A stretch of 64,000 nucleotides of DNA from Clostridium homopropionicum DSM 5847 (GCF_001263795.1 NZ_LHUR01000027.1:124001-188000), one strand, 5' to 3'. Counted from the stretch's first letter, positions 36,639 through 46,355 are shown. The notes: a model not told the origin generated them from the sequence alone. Program-made: numbers and translations.

Positions 36639-37445
36639 TCACGTTATCTCCTTCATTATATAATGTTTGATAATCAATACCGCCACAGCAATCTGAGTCA
36701 CTGTTCTTAAATACATTGTTCTTTCGGGGAGTTCGAAGAGTTCTCCGAAAAAATTGATACAAAAATGCACCAAAATACCTGCTAAAATACTTTTCCCGTT
36801 ATGGTTGTAAACCCAGTCCATAATAACACTGGCTGCAAAAATAGCCACATAGAAATCGATAAATAAAAATATTGACTGGTTCAGTAAATCATTCTGGTAG
36901 GTACCTTGAATAAAAAACATTGGGAGGTGCCATATCGACCAAAAAAAACCCAAAATCATGCTGGAGGAAATCCAACCATGCTTTTTTTCCAGATGATCCA
37001 GGGCATAACCTCTCCAGCCGATCTCTTCGGCGATTGGGCCGAAGACCAGCATGAATACAGCAAATGGAAGTAATTGAAGCGGATTTAGCAGATAATATTG
37101 GATTGTGTTAAAATCCGGCAAAGTACCATCATACAAGAAATTCAGGAGTATTGCTATACCGCTTGTTACGGGAATAATACCGAAGATAAACACATACCAT
37201 TTTCCGCTTATCTGTCTGAAATTGAAAATTCGCCGCCAAAAATCTTTCCAATACGCTTTATTTGTGCTTTGTCCCGCCATTATAATCCCTATGATGGACG
37301 GAGATGCTCCAGCTGTAAAAAAGAATATTTGGGTTACGGGTTCCTTATAACTTAAACCCAAGATAATCGGAATAAGCAAAAGTATCCAGGACCAGGAAAA
37401 GGTTATGAGGAAAAATATCCAGTGTTTTTTTGAAGTTGATATCAT
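36639..37445 (-). CDS. CPBP family intramembrane protease 1
   Basis: About 268 residues with some eight membrane segments. CPBP (Abi) glutamic-protease motifs: AEEIGWRGYAL (the EExxxR signature), then WSIWHLPMF, and a C-terminal GILVHFCINF. Such proteins may process peptides or give immunity to bacteriocins. The frame allows a GTG start nearer AGGAG, but the ATG at 37445, two bases after the upstream stop, is preferred. Probably cotranscribed with the second CPBP gene. Confidence 0.85.
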   Translation of the reverse strand: MISTSKKHWIFFLITFSWSWILLLIPIILGLSYKEPVTQIFFFTAGASPSIIGIIMAGQSTNKAYWKDFWRRIFNFRQISGKWYVFIFGIIPVTSGIAILLNFLYDGTLPDFNTIQYYLLNPLQLLPFAVFMLVFGPIAEEIGWRGYALDHLEKKHGWISSSMILGFFWSIWHLPMFFIQGTYQNDLLNQSIFLFIDFYVAIFAASVIMDWVYNHNGKSILAGILVHFCINFFGELFELPERTMYLRTVTQIAVAVLIIKHYIMKEIT

Positions 37446-37447
37446 AT

Positions 37448-38308
37448 TTATATGCACTCCTTTTCTTTCATCTCGAAAAGTTGAACGTTAAAGAATACAT
37501 TTCTTTTCAACATAAGGAATATGAGACATACAATAAACATTGTCATGAGTATGCAAGCCCCGCCAAGTGGGGTAATGAGAATCGTAATCAATCCATGGGA
37601 AAAATTGGCTGTTGCATGAAACATGATGACAGACCCTATGCTGCCGTCCGTATTCATGTAGAGAAATGTTAGTAAGATGCTTAAAAGTACCGTGTAAACG
37701 AAAAATCCAACGAAACCAATCCATATTCCAAATGCTTGCACCAAAGAATATTGGGTCGTCCCCTCAATCAAATAGAGAGGCAGATGCCAAAAAGTCCATA
37801 CAATCCCTAAAATAATGCTTGATGTTAAAGGGTTTAGCTTTTGCAGCAGTCGATCCAGGGCATACCCTCTCCAGCCTAATTCCTCTCCGAACGGCCCCTG
37901 TAGAAAGATAAATATTAATAGGATTGGAATAATTGGCCAAATATGCGGGAGGATGAAAGGAAGAAGGAGTGACTTGAACTCCAGTCCGTATAATATCTGT
38001 GCTGCCCAATAGGAAACCAGTAAGATGCAAGGCATCAGTAGGAATGCATAGGCATGCCAAATTGCTTTAAACCTTAGATAAAATAATCTTTTAAATAAAA
38101 CTATAACACCGTTTCTTCCGCTATATACTGCAGTCATTATTAGACTGGCTGCCAAAGGCCCAAAAGTTCCTAATTTACACCAAAACTCGAAGAAGCTACG
38201 AAAGTGGAGGATATCTAGTGACATCAATACTGGGGGGAGCCAAAGAATCCAAGAAATCATATAGGCCAATAAAACAAACCATACCAAATCTTTTTCAGCT
38301 TTTTCCAT
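37448..38308 (-). CDS. CPBP family intramembrane protease 2
   Basis: 286 residues, eight or so membrane segments, with GEELGWRGYALDRL, VWTFWHLPLYL and a terminal VIMFHATANFSHG. It is a diverged relative of the downstream gene (shared GWRGYALD). AAGGTG lies eight bases before the ATG. The gene pair sits below a membrane protein and a MarR regulator on the same strand. Base composition is slightly richer in G+C than the surroundings, a hint of transfer. Confidence 0.87.
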   Translation of the reverse strand: MEKAEKDLVWFVLLAYMISWILWLPPVLMSLDILHFRSFFEFWCKLGTFGPLAASLIMTAVYSGRNGVIVLFKRLFYLRFKAIWHAYAFLLMPCILLVSYWAAQILYGLEFKSLLLPFILPHIWPIIPILLIFIFLQGPFGEELGWRGYALDRLLQKLNPLTSSIILGIVWTFWHLPLYLIEGTTQYSLVQAFGIWIGFVGFFVYTVLLSILLTFLYMNTDGSIGSVIMFHATANFSHGLITILITPLGGACILMTMFIVCLIFLMLKRNVFFNVQLFEMKEKECI

Positions 38309-38372
38309 TTATTCATCACCTTCAAATCATTATATTTTCTCTATATCAAAGATTACCATCTGCCCGGTCTAC

Positions 38373-38386
38373 ATACCGGCCGGTAT
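38373..38386. promoter_or_regulatory. Palindrome upstream of the CPBP genes
   Basis: ATACCGGCCGGTAT is a perfect 14-base palindrome with a further ACCGG-type copy beside it. Candidate operator; the binding protein is unknown. Confidence 0.4.
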
Positions 38387-38423
38387 CTGTTTTGATTTCC
38401 TGCATGGGCAGTATTTCATGTTT

Positions 38424-39305
38424 TTACTTTTTTGATAATGGATTTTCAGAGATATTTTTCATTAATAGTACTAAGCTAATTATTGCCAGAAGATTAAACA
38501 AAGGAAAAATAATAACTTCAGCTAGATTCATCTCAACACTGTGTAAAGCCATATTAATTATCATTGCAGAAATAGCTGTCAGCATGGTTATTCCTTTTAT
38601 AATAATTACTGAAGATAACAGGTAACCAAACGGTTTACGACTAATTAGTAATATTCCGGATAATAAAGCTGTTGGAACAACTATTCCAAGATCCATACCT
38701 TGAATTACAAGCGTAGTATAGTGTTCCAGTCCCACAGGAACCGCTCCTTCAAAAATAGATGTTGCAATTTTACCTAACCAAAGAAGACCAATGGCACAAG
38801 CAATGAAAATCTGAAAACCGCCTAAAAGCCTAACAGGCAATTTCTTCTTGAAATGAGTACTAATTTTTTCTATATCAAATGACATCATTAACAGAATGAA
38901 TGCATATAAACTTAAAGCCATCAGAATAACATAAACAATAAATAATCTGTTATACATCCACAAAAATACATAAGACATGTAAGTGTAAAGAAAATATCCT
39001 AATGTTCCCGTTAATAAAATCTTTGCTCTAAAGGAATTTCTGTTCGAAAAATATAGTGAGATTAAAAGCATTGGAATACCAATTATCAATGTTACGAAAT
39101 CCGAAGCAATGCCTTGGGAGGCAACAGATACCGAATCATTTTTATACAATCCCTTCCCATATATTTTTACTGTTTCACCGTTGATTGATTTAAATTCATA
39201 CTGTCCACTACCATCAGTTGAAAACAACCCGACAAGGCAAGCTACTAGAGCCAATATAGTAACGCATATGACAAGAAGACTTACTGTCCTTTTGAATTTC
39301 CACAT
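38424..39305 (-). CDS. Integral membrane protein of unknown function
   Basis: 293 residues. One N-terminal membrane helix (about 10-28) is followed by a short extracellular strand region (residues 30-58) and about seven more helices (from ASDFVTLIIGIPMLLISLYF). I do not recognise the family. No catalytic motif is visible. GGGG precedes the ATG. It follows the MarR gene by about 60 bases on the same strand and probably belongs to its regulon. Confidence 0.75.
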   Translation of the reverse strand: MWKFKRTVSLLVICVTILALVACLVGLFSTDGSGQYEFKSINGETVKIYGKGLYKNDSVSVASQGIASDFVTLIIGIPMLLISLYFSNRNSFRAKILLTGTLGYFLYTYMSYVFLWMYNRLFIVYVILMALSLYAFILLMMSFDIEKISTHFKKKLPVRLLGGFQIFIACAIGLLWLGKIATSIFEGAVPVGLEHYTTLVIQGMDLGIVVPTALLSGILLISRKPFGYLLSSVIIIKGITMLTAISAMIINMALHSVEMNLAEVIIFPLFNLLAIISLVLLMKNISENPLSKK

Positions 39306-39364
39306 AATCTATACCCCGCTTTCACAGATTATTGATCATCTTCCGGCATAAACAATCAAGTGTT

Positions 39365-39844
39365 TCATGCTTGATCAATCCTTTCCTCATTTCTATTTTT
39401 CATTTCAGTTAGATTTAAAAGCATTTTCTCCAGTACCACGCTGGCTCTTGCCAAATCTTCCTTTTCAATATCCTTAAAGACATTTTCAGTGAATTCAACT
39501 GCCCTAGGCTGTGTCTTTTCCCAAAACTTATAGCTTTGCTCTGTCATCTTAAGCCTAGTAACCCTTGCATCCTTTTTGTCTTTTTCCAAAGTAAGCAAAC
39601 CCTTCTCCTGAAGCTTCAAAGCAACCTGTTTAACATTCTGATGGGAGCTTCCTATTTCTTTTGCTACCTCCTTCATTGTTGGAGGTTTTTCAAATAAGTA
39701 GTCTATAATCATTGACAAGAACCATTGCTTAGTTGTGATACCGAATTCTTTAAGTTCTCTTTCAAGCAAGGTGTCCATTCTGTTGGCAATAGTTAATATC
39801 GCACCAAAAATATACTGTTTATCCTCCATTAGTTCTGTTTTCAA
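39365..39844 (-). CDS. MarR family transcriptional regulator
   Basis: 159 residues, winged helix-turn-helix flanked by dimerising helices: FGITTKQWFLSMII, then PTMKEVAKEIGSSHQNVKQV and the wing LTLEKDKKDARVTRLKMTE. The start is TTG with GGTGG seven bases upstream; an ATG nine codons in lacks a good site. A 16-base palindrome lies just upstream for autoregulation. Likely controls the membrane protein and CPBP genes downstream. Confidence 0.9.
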   Translation of the reverse strand: MKTELMEDKQYIFGAILTIANRMDTLLERELKEFGITTKQWFLSMIIDYLFEKPPTMKEVAKEIGSSHQNVKQVALKLQEKGLLTLEKDKKDARVTRLKMTEQSYKFWEKTQPRAVEFTENVFKDIEKEDLARASVVLEKMLLNLTEMKNRNEERIDQA

Positions 39845-39870
39845 ATAATCACCACCAATGACCCAAATTT

Positions 39871-39886
39871 AGGTAATGCATTACCT
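39871..39886. promoter_or_regulatory. MarR operator
   Basis: AGGTAATGCATTACCT is a perfect palindrome, and two further AGGTAAT half-sites follow by 39915. It lies between the MarR gene and its promoter region. The rest of the gap to 40.26 kb holds no credible gene. Confidence 0.7.
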
Positions 39887-40262
39887 TTATATATAATATA
39901 TTACCTTTTATATGGTGTTGTCAATCTTTTTTAAATATATCCATCTACATCAACAATACCAACGGGTATACCTCGCTTTAGAAATAAAAATGTTTAATTG
40001 TACTCTATTTTTTTATAAATACATTAAAACACTTATTATTTCTGTAAAATATACTATATTCCTTTAATTTTTTATCGTTAAATTATTTATTAATTCGACT
40101 GGTGTTAAGTAAGTTATAAATTATATAAAGGCAGATTTAACTACAGGGCTTCTAGCAAGTAAAAATAATACATTCATCAAAAACAATACGGCAACTTGAT
40201 TGCCCAAAAACAGCATTTTCAAATTGCCATAAAAATACATTTTGCTATTGACTTTTACATAG

Positions 40263-41120
40263 CTATTTTTTCTTAACAGGAATCCAAATTTCGCTGTAGT
40301 AGTTTTCATCTTGATTACCTTGTGGATAATCAGCAGTATTGGTGTACACTTCAATATTGTAACCTGCTGCAATTTCATAATCCTTGCAATTAGGCAGCCA
40401 TTCTGAGAAGATTTTTGTGTTCACATCTTGCAGAGATTTCGGCATTGCGCCCTTGCAAGCAAAAACAGCCCACGTGTGTTTAGGAATAATCTTTGTAACA
40501 AAACCATTAGGTATTTCTATAGACGGATTATAATTGTCTGCAATCAAATATTCAAACTCATCTGAACCCATGCTCTCATCTATGCATACTCCGTACATTC
40601 CACATACAAATTTGCCCTTTCCTTTTTCATAATGTTCTGTCCAAAACTGTGGAATTTCAATAGGTGCACTATCATATTTAAACACATTTGATACGCCCAT
40701 GACAGTAAACGAATCTTTTTCAACAATTTTGTAATCCATAATATAACCACCTTCCAATGAAAATTTGACTTTCAGCGGAGCAAATGATTTAATCATTGCT
40801 CCATCTTTTCGAACAGCAGTAGGAGTGACCCCATGAAATCGAGTAAAAGCTTTTGTGAAACTATCCGGTGAGTCGTAGCCATATTTCAGTGCAATATGAA
40901 TGATTTTTTCATCAGTGGAAACAAGCTCACTGCCGGCAAGGGTAAGCCTGCGTTGTCTGATGTACTCCCCCACCGTAAAACCACAAAGCATCGCAAAGCC
41001 TTTTTGGAAATAGAACGTAGACATAAATACTTTTTTTGCAATATTTTCTATTTCGATTTCTTCAGTGATATTCTCTTCAATATAGTTGATAGCTTCACTA
41101 ATTCCTTCAATCCACTCCAT
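40263..41120 (-). CDS. AraC family regulator with GyrI-like effector domain
   Basis: 285 residues: an N-terminal AraC double helix-turn-helix (IEIENIAKKVFMSTFYFQKG, RRLTLAGSEL, ALKYGYDSPDSFTKAFTRFHG) then a GyrI-like small-molecule-binding domain (DYKIVEKDSFTVMGVSN to the end, with YNIEVYT and EIWIPVKK). Rob/BmrR-like architecture, typical of multidrug or peptide sensors. The ATG at 41120 with AGGGGGG six bases upstream is chosen over an upstream start that adds 31 unrelated residues. Target unknown. Confidence 0.9.
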   Translation of the reverse strand: MEWIEGISEAINYIEENITEEIEIENIAKKVFMSTFYFQKGFAMLCGFTVGEYIRQRRLTLAGSELVSTDEKIIHIALKYGYDSPDSFTKAFTRFHGVTPTAVRKDGAMIKSFAPLKVKFSLEGGYIMDYKIVEKDSFTVMGVSNVFKYDSAPIEIPQFWTEHYEKGKGKFVCGMYGVCIDESMGSDEFEYLIADNYNPSIEIPNGFVTKIIPKHTWAVFACKGAMPKSLQDVNTKIFSEWLPNCKDYEIAAGYNIEVYTNTADYPQGNQDENYYSEIWIPVKKK

Positions 41121-41319
41121 AATCATCCCCCCTGTCTGTACATATATCTTATCTCTTTTTAAGCGGTTGTTCCCGACCTTTTGTGTTCTGTTTTGTCTTG
41201 TCTTAAAGTTCACATGAGAGACTTAAGAACATAGGTATTAATCAATATGCTTTCGTAACTAATGCTTTAACACATTCAATTGTTCTTTTGCATAGTTCAT
41301 AATTATAGTTAATATTCTT

Positions 41320-41775
41320 TTATAATATTGGTACGCAGATTTCACAATAATGCTTATTTATCATCTGCATTGCATAGCGTTCAATAATAGGCCTTCTATT
41401 ATCAAATTCATAATTTCTTTTTGATAACTCCGAAAATATCTCCATCCATGCTTTTTTCATAGCATCTACAGTATGACTTATTTTAAATACGCAATATTTC
41501 CCACCGATAGTTTTTACAAAATTAATATACTTATTATCAATCTTAAATTCATCCGAAACAACTAAACATGTATCATACCGACAATCTTTAGGTTCTGTGA
41601 ACTCCGGGTTATCTTGTGCTATTCCTAATATAATTGAACTTTCATTAAATAAGTTATTTTCTCTAGCCAAGCTTTTTAATTGTTCCATTATTTGCGCATT
41701 CTCTGAACCGTAAGAACCTGTTCTTCGTATATAAGCAATTTTATATGATTCTATCATTTCAATATTTCCATCCAT
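41320..41775 (-). CDS. Stand-alone GyrI-like effector-binding domain protein
   Basis: 151 residues, the AraC effector-binding/GyrI fold without DNA-binding part: MIESYKIAYIRRTGSYG, then YDTCLVVSDEF and a C-terminal EICVPIL. Homologues bind amphipathic drugs or inhibit gyrase-targeting toxins. AAGGTAAG precedes the ATG. It lies directly behind the AraC-GyrI gene's promoter side on the same strand. Confidence 0.82.
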   Translation of the reverse strand: MDGNIEMIESYKIAYIRRTGSYGSENAQIMEQLKSLARENNLFNESSIILGIAQDNPEFTEPKDCRYDTCLVVSDEFKIDNKYINFVKTIGGKYCVFKISHTVDAMKKAWMEIFSELSKRNYEFDNRRPIIERYAMQMINKHYCEICVPIL

Positions 41776-41896
41776 AACTTACTTACCTTCTTTTTAATAT
41801 AGTACATCGATGCCTGAATTCATCATATAATGCTTTAAAATGTATTTCAACTCATTTTTTAAAGTAAATTCTATAGTATTTTTACACAAGAAAAAA

Positions 41897-41918
41897 ACAG
41901 GGGTTCAAGTTTCCCTGT
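41897..41918 (-). terminator. Terminator after the DUF6054 gene
   Basis: ACAGGG/CCCTGT stem followed by TTTTTTTC in the minus direction. Third member of the ACAGGGAA...CCCCTGT family in this window. Confidence 0.85.
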
Positions 41919-41951
41919 AAGTTATTTTATTTATATCTTGTAAATCTTGCT

Positions 41952-42290
41952 TTATTCTTCCATTCGTCTTATGCTATCTCTTACTATCGATACCATATCA
42001 TCTTCTGCACCTAGACTGAAGTTAAAAATAATTCCTTGTCCACCACCAGCACCGATTGCGGAAATAAAAATATCGCTTTCATGCGCAACTATAGTCAAAC
42101 TTAAACTTGCTCTGTTTCCATTTCGCATAAAATACTTATCATACACTCTGACTGCAATTTTAGTATCTCCGCTACTATAATTGCTTTCATCTACTAAGTT
42201 CATAGTTATCCCACTATTACTAATATCATTTTGTAAATGTTTGAGCACTTCCTCAAAGTTGCCAGTCATTGTTTTTTCATATTTTGCCAT
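41952..42290 (-). CDS. DUF6054 family protein
   Basis: 112 residues: MAKYEKTMTGNFEEVLKHL, then IAVRVYDKYFMRNGNRASLSL and a glycine-rich FISAIGAGGGQGIIFNF. This fits DUF6054, an uncharacterised Firmicutes family. GGGGGG before the ATG. Single gene with a strong terminator. Confidence 0.75.
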   Translation of the reverse strand: MAKYEKTMTGNFEEVLKHLQNDISNSGITMNLVDESNYSSGDTKIAVRVYDKYFMRNGNRASLSLTIVAHESDIFISAIGAGGGQGIIFNFSLGAEDDMVSIVRDSIRRMEE

Positions 42291-42468
42291 GGTAACCCCC
42301 CAATAATTCTAATAAAATCTTTTTAATATATTTTGTTTATTTGGTAAAATCTTATAATTACTTATTCTAGTATACCATCAAATTTTAGTAATATAAACAA
42401 ATTTATCCCTAAACAGAAAAGCTATTCCTTTCTATTTTAAGACAGTAAGAAATAGTGGTTGAAAATTC

Positions 42469-42632
42469 TCATTTTCTCTTCAGGAATTTTTCCTTGGCAA
42501 ACTCATACGATTCGTCAATAAGTGGTTTTAATTGCACAAAGGTATCCTCTGATGGGTTAGGTATGCTGATCCACCCCATCCAAGCATATACAGGATAGGG
42601 TAAAATCGTATCAAGTAATATATTTTTATCTA
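42469..42632 (-). pseudogene. C-terminal remnant of a DUF6194-like protein
   Basis: The frame reads LLDTILPYPVYAWMGWISIP, NPSEDTFVQLKPLIDE and SYEFAKEKFLKRK before TGA. This resembles the C-terminal third of DUF6194 proteins. No start or N-terminal part is present; the frame runs into the end of the radical SAM gene. The family call is tentative. Confidence 0.5.
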
Positions 42633-43754
42633 AAAAATCAGTTCTCCTGGTTTATAGCCATCAGGTAATTCTTCTTCACTTAAAAATTTGAAATTTTCAT
42701 CACGTAGTATTGGTAAAAATACTTCATATGGAATCCTTGAAAACTCACAGGCATAATTACTGGCTCCGAACCACTTACCCTCTTTGCTGCTCAAATTTAA
42801 ATCTCTGGCAAATTTTGTATAGTTTGAGCAATCATGAACTGCTAAATCCCACTTTTCTTCATCGGCTATTTTCATGAATTTAAGAGTTAATTCCCTACTC
42901 CAAATTGGAGATATATAGCCGTGCCTTGCAATATACATGTTTTCCCCATAATAATTGTCTATATTATTCTCATTTAAATGTAATTCTGCACAATTGATAA
43001 AATCGAGTTTTGTCTCTAAGATCGCTTGCTTTTTCTTAAAAAATGCTTCGAAAAATTCAGGAGTCATTGGAGTTTCAATACCTACATTTTTAATATATTT
43101 TTTCGCTATTCTAATATTTTCAATAACTTTATCTGAACAATTAGAAGCACCCAAGTTGAAACATATCTCGTTAAGACCGGCTTCACCTAATGCTTTCAAT
43201 GTCTCTTCTGTAGCTAAAGTGCCATTTGTATATAGATGTTGATGAATTTGAGCTTCACTAAATTTCTTTATAACCGAATAGTATTTTTCAATTTCCATAA
43301 ATGGCTCTAAATAAACGTATGAAATGCCAGTGGGTTTCTGATGGATGGAGAGAAGTAAATCAATATCCTTCTCATAAAATTTTGTGCCTCCGATTTCCCA
43401 CATACCTTCGCCAACTGGCGGAATATATTCTAGTTCCCCATAATTGTAACAGAACTTACACTCTATGTTACATTTGTTTGTTTTCCTAATTGCACTCAAA
43501 CCAGTACCCAACAGACATGAAGCACATCCTTTTGAGAATTTACTTTCATTTCCCACAAAAAAAGTTCTACTCTCCAAGGTTTTCAAGCCTCTAATTTCCG
43601 ACATTAACGTATCATTTCTATTTTCAATCGCTACCTCAATTTGAGCAAAGGTAGAGTAAATAATTTCTTGTTGTTTTATCATTGGTTCCTCATCCTCTGG
43701 TAATATTGAAAAAAATTCAAACCATATCAGCGCATCTTTCTTTGAAATTTTCAT
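42630..43754 (-). CDS. Radical SAM protein
   Basis: 374 residues. The 4Fe-4S/SAM motif CNIECKFC is preceded by an extra CASC pair. The barrel continues through LYTNGTLATEE and ICFNLG. A later HDCSNYTKF and a cysteine in NYACEFSRIP may bind an additional cluster. It is not a family with a function I can name; an activase or peptide-modifying enzyme is possible, but no precursor peptide was found nearby. It follows asparaginase by 33 bases and is probably in the same operon. Confidence 0.85.
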   Translation of the reverse strand: MKISKKDALIWFEFFSILPEDEEPMIKQQEIIYSTFAQIEVAIENRNDTLMSEIRGLKTLESRTFFVGNESKFSKGCASCLLGTGLSAIRKTNKCNIECKFCYNYGELEYIPPVGEGMWEIGGTKFYEKDIDLLLSIHQKPTGISYVYLEPFMEIEKYYSVIKKFSEAQIHQHLYTNGTLATEETLKALGEAGLNEICFNLGASNCSDKVIENIRIAKKYIKNVGIETPMTPEFFEAFFKKKQAILETKLDFINCAELHLNENNIDNYYGENMYIARHGYISPIWSRELTLKFMKIADEEKWDLAVHDCSNYTKFARDLNLSSKEGKWFGASNYACEFSRIPYEVFLPILRDENFKFLSEEELPDGYKPGELIF

Positions 43755-43787
43755 AATGTATCCTCCTCTAATTAATCTTCTAGAAAA

Positions 43788-44789
43788 TTAACTTATTGCT
43801 GCATTTATTTCACCACATATGTTTTTGTGCATAATTTTTTTTATTTCTTTATAAACAGATGTTTGACCTAAAGCCCACATGAGCTTTGTAACAGTTGCCT
43901 CAGTAGTCATATCTTTTCCGGAAATTAATCCAGATTCAAGAGCTTTTACACCAACATTATAAACATTTAGATCTGTTCCATCATAAACACATTGACTTAC
44001 AACAATAACAGGAATTTTATGCTTACTTGTCATATTTTGCAGTTTTTCTAATAAATCGTTATATTTAGAAGGAATACCACCAAGACCAAAAGCTTCAATA
44101 ACAACTCCTTTATAGGATTGGCTTATTATATAATCCACAATTGAGTCACTAATTCCAGGCGTAAGCTTTAATAAAAAGACTTTATCACAAATATTAGGAT
44201 AAAATTCAATAGTATTTTTCTCGATTTTTTCTATATTTTCTAAATAAACTTTTCCAGAAATTATTTTACCTAAATATGAATCATTGCAACTCACAAATGC
44301 ATCCGTATTTGAGGAATGTATTTTAATTGCTCTTGTACCACGAATTATTTTTCCATTAAACACAAGGCAAACTCCTTTTAATTGTGATGTAGCAACTTTA
44401 AAAGCATCAAGTAAATTTTTTGTTCCATCACTTAATTCATGAGTTATAGGTACTTGAGAACCTGTAAAAACAACAGGTTTATTTAGATTTTGAAGTACAT
44501 ATGATATTATTGATGTAGTATATGCCATAGTATCTGTTCCATGTGTTATAACTATTCCATCATATTTTTGTATTCCTTCATAAATTGCATTTGATATAAG
44601 AGTCCAGTCGGCAGAGGAAATATTAGAACTGTCAATATTTAATACTTGTTTTACGGAAACATTACATAAAGTTTTAATTTCTGGAATTTTGTTAATAAGC
44701 CACTGTCCATCAAGTCTAGGGCTTAGACCTTTATCTGTTTCAACACATGCAATTGTTCCTCCAGTAGTCAGTAAAAGTATATTTTTCAT
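43788..44789 (-). CDS. L-asparaginase (type I/AnsA-like)
   Basis: Hydrolyses asparagine to aspartate and ammonia. The nucleophilic threonine lies in LLTTGGTIA (Thr12), and the second catalytic block is VITHGTDTMAYT. No signal peptide, so cytoplasmic. 333 residues from the ATG at 44789; the frame extends upstream to a TTG that overlaps the GGAGG site. Cotranscribed with the radical SAM gene downstream. Whether it also acts on glutamine cannot be told. Confidence 0.9.
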   Translation of the reverse strand: MKNILLLTTGGTIACVETDKGLSPRLDGQWLINKIPEIKTLCNVSVKQVLNIDSSNISSADWTLISNAIYEGIQKYDGIVITHGTDTMAYTTSIISYVLQNLNKPVVFTGSQVPITHELSDGTKNLLDAFKVATSQLKGVCLVFNGKIIRGTRAIKIHSSNTDAFVSCNDSYLGKIISGKVYLENIEKIEKNTIEFYPNICDKVFLLKLTPGISDSIVDYIISQSYKGVVIEAFGLGGIPSKYNDLLEKLQNMTSKHKIPVIVVSQCVYDGTDLNVYNVGVKALESGLISGKDMTTEATVTKLMWALGQTSVYKEIKKIMHKNICGEINAAIS

Positions 44790-45143
44790 TAATGCTGAAA
44801 TCCTCCTACACAATTCTATGATTGTTATATATTCTTGTCTCTAAATTAAAGCTATTTTATTTATATTAGATTTAGCCAATCTCTTCTACTATATAATATT
44901 CTAATAATGGTAACTGTTTTACTCTCCTCATTTACAATATAAAATACACCTCTTGATTAATGTATCAATATTATATCAAAATTTTGATATATTAATCTAG
45001 TTTTTGCTCTGTAAACTTAAACAGTCAAGCATTTAAGTTTAAATTCTCTTGTACCTAAAACTATATGCTCCACATAGAAAATAGAACCCACATAAAAGCA
45101 CACTCTTTGAACTAAAACATATAACAGATTGCAATAGCCATAT

Positions 45144-45200
45144 AAAAACCACCTTCCCGATGAGAATGTTCATATCTAATTCACATCAAGAAAGTGGTAT
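45144..45200 (-). terminator. Terminator after the lysozyme gene
   Basis: ACCAC...GTGGT outer stem with TTTC/GGAA and TGATG/CATC inner pairs, then TTTTTAT on the minus strand. The gap up to 44.8 kb shows no gene. Confidence 0.65.
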
Positions 45201-45227
45201 TTAATAAGTTTTATGTGTTATATGAAT

Positions 45228-46355
45228 TTAGTCTAAATACATTTGTATTGCATCTATTTCATTGCCATAAATACCTGCATAACCATTATTACTATCAGCT
45301 GTATTGTATCCAGTTACATATGGTAGCCATGCACCAGTTGTTCTTAAGTGAACTCTGTAATGGATAGTTTTTCCAGTATCAGTTTTAACCATTAACCCGT
45401 CAATAGGTGATGTCAATATACCTGCGTAATCACTTCTGTTTGCTACTTCAGGTAACCAGCTTCCGCCTTTAACATGCACTTTGTAATATATATTTCCACT
45501 TGATAAATTAGCGTATACACCAGTAACATCGTGTCCAAATATTCCTGCATAATCTGATGTATTTACCACATTAGGTAACCATGTATTATTAACATCATCA
45601 TAGGTTTGGTATGTTACATCTATAGTGCCTTGATTACTTGATCCTCCATTTGTAATATCGTTATACATATAATTCTTATCTACTGATGTGCTAATACCTG
45701 GAACACTTCCACTTGATGTATATTGCCACATATCATATGGAGTTTTAGTATAATTACAAGTAGTATTATATTCTGCTACCCAAATTGAATAGCCTTTGTT
45801 AAATAATGTTGTTGCATCTAAGTTATTATTGAACCAATATGTATTGGCATAAACTCCCGCCTTATAACCAGATGCTATCATTGAATCACAAAATCTAGTA
45901 GCAAAACTAGTTAATGTAGTTTTTCCTAAATATACAGTTGAGCTATCTTCCATATCTATATAAACAGCAAACGGATTTTTTCCACTAATCAGTCTCTTTA
46001 CATGAGCTATTTCACTATCAATACTTGCAGATGATCCAGTTAAATTTGTAGCATAACTATACAAATATACTGCATATGGTATATTATTAGCTATACAACC
46101 TGCTACATTATTTGCAAATTGAGTATCATCCTGGCTAGTATAGTTATCACCAAAGCCAACTCGTAAAATTGCATAACTTATCCCAGATGCCTTTACTTGA
46201 TCCCAGTTAATAACACCATTATGGTTACTTACATCAATTCCTACTTTAGGAGTTGTAGCATAAGTCTTATACCCAGAAACTGTTAATATACAGCAACAAA
46301 TTAGAAATATTGCCATTACTTTTTTTATTACACTTAAACGATTTCTTTTATACAT
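45228..46355 (-). CDS. Secreted GH25 lysozyme with clostridial hydrophobic repeats
   Basis: 375 residues. A signal peptide (basic start, then VMAIFLICCCILTVSGY) is followed by GH25 muramidase (about 38-220: VGIDVSNHNGVINW, AVYIDMEDSS, VAEYNTTC, MWQYTSSG). Three C-terminal clostridial hydrophobic repeats follow, each with a WLP...YAG core. These repeats bind the cell surface. It should cut peptidoglycan during growth or autolysis. The ATG at 46355 after GGGGG is preferred over one six codons upstream. A long leader precedes it. Confidence 0.93.
   Translation of the reverse strand: MYKRNRLSVIKKVMAIFLICCCILTVSGYKTYATTPKVGIDVSNHNGVINWDQVKASGISYAILRVGFGDNYTSQDDTQFANNVAGCIANNIPYAVYLYSYATNLTGSSASIDSEIAHVKRLISGKNPFAVYIDMEDSSTVYLGKTTLTSFATRFCDSMIASGYKAGVYANTYWFNNNLDATTLFNKGYSIWVAEYNTTCNYTKTPYDMWQYTSSGSVPGISTSVDKNYMYNDITNGGSSNQGTIDVTYQTYDDVNNTWLPNVVNTSDYAGIFGHDVTGVYANLSSGNIYYKVHVKGGSWLPEVANRSDYAGILTSPIDGLMVKTDTGKTIHYRVHLRTTGAWLPYVTGYNTADSNNGYAGIYGNEIDAIQMYLD

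Noticed and set aside
36529-36762. Minus-strand frame overlapping the end of CPBP gene 1 and the methyltransferase start
   Set aside because: Overlaps two genes with clear motifs and has no recognisable content.
40121-40378. 85-codon minus-strand frame after the AraC-GyrI gene
   Set aside because: Mostly overlaps the 3' end of that gene in another frame and has no good ribosome site.
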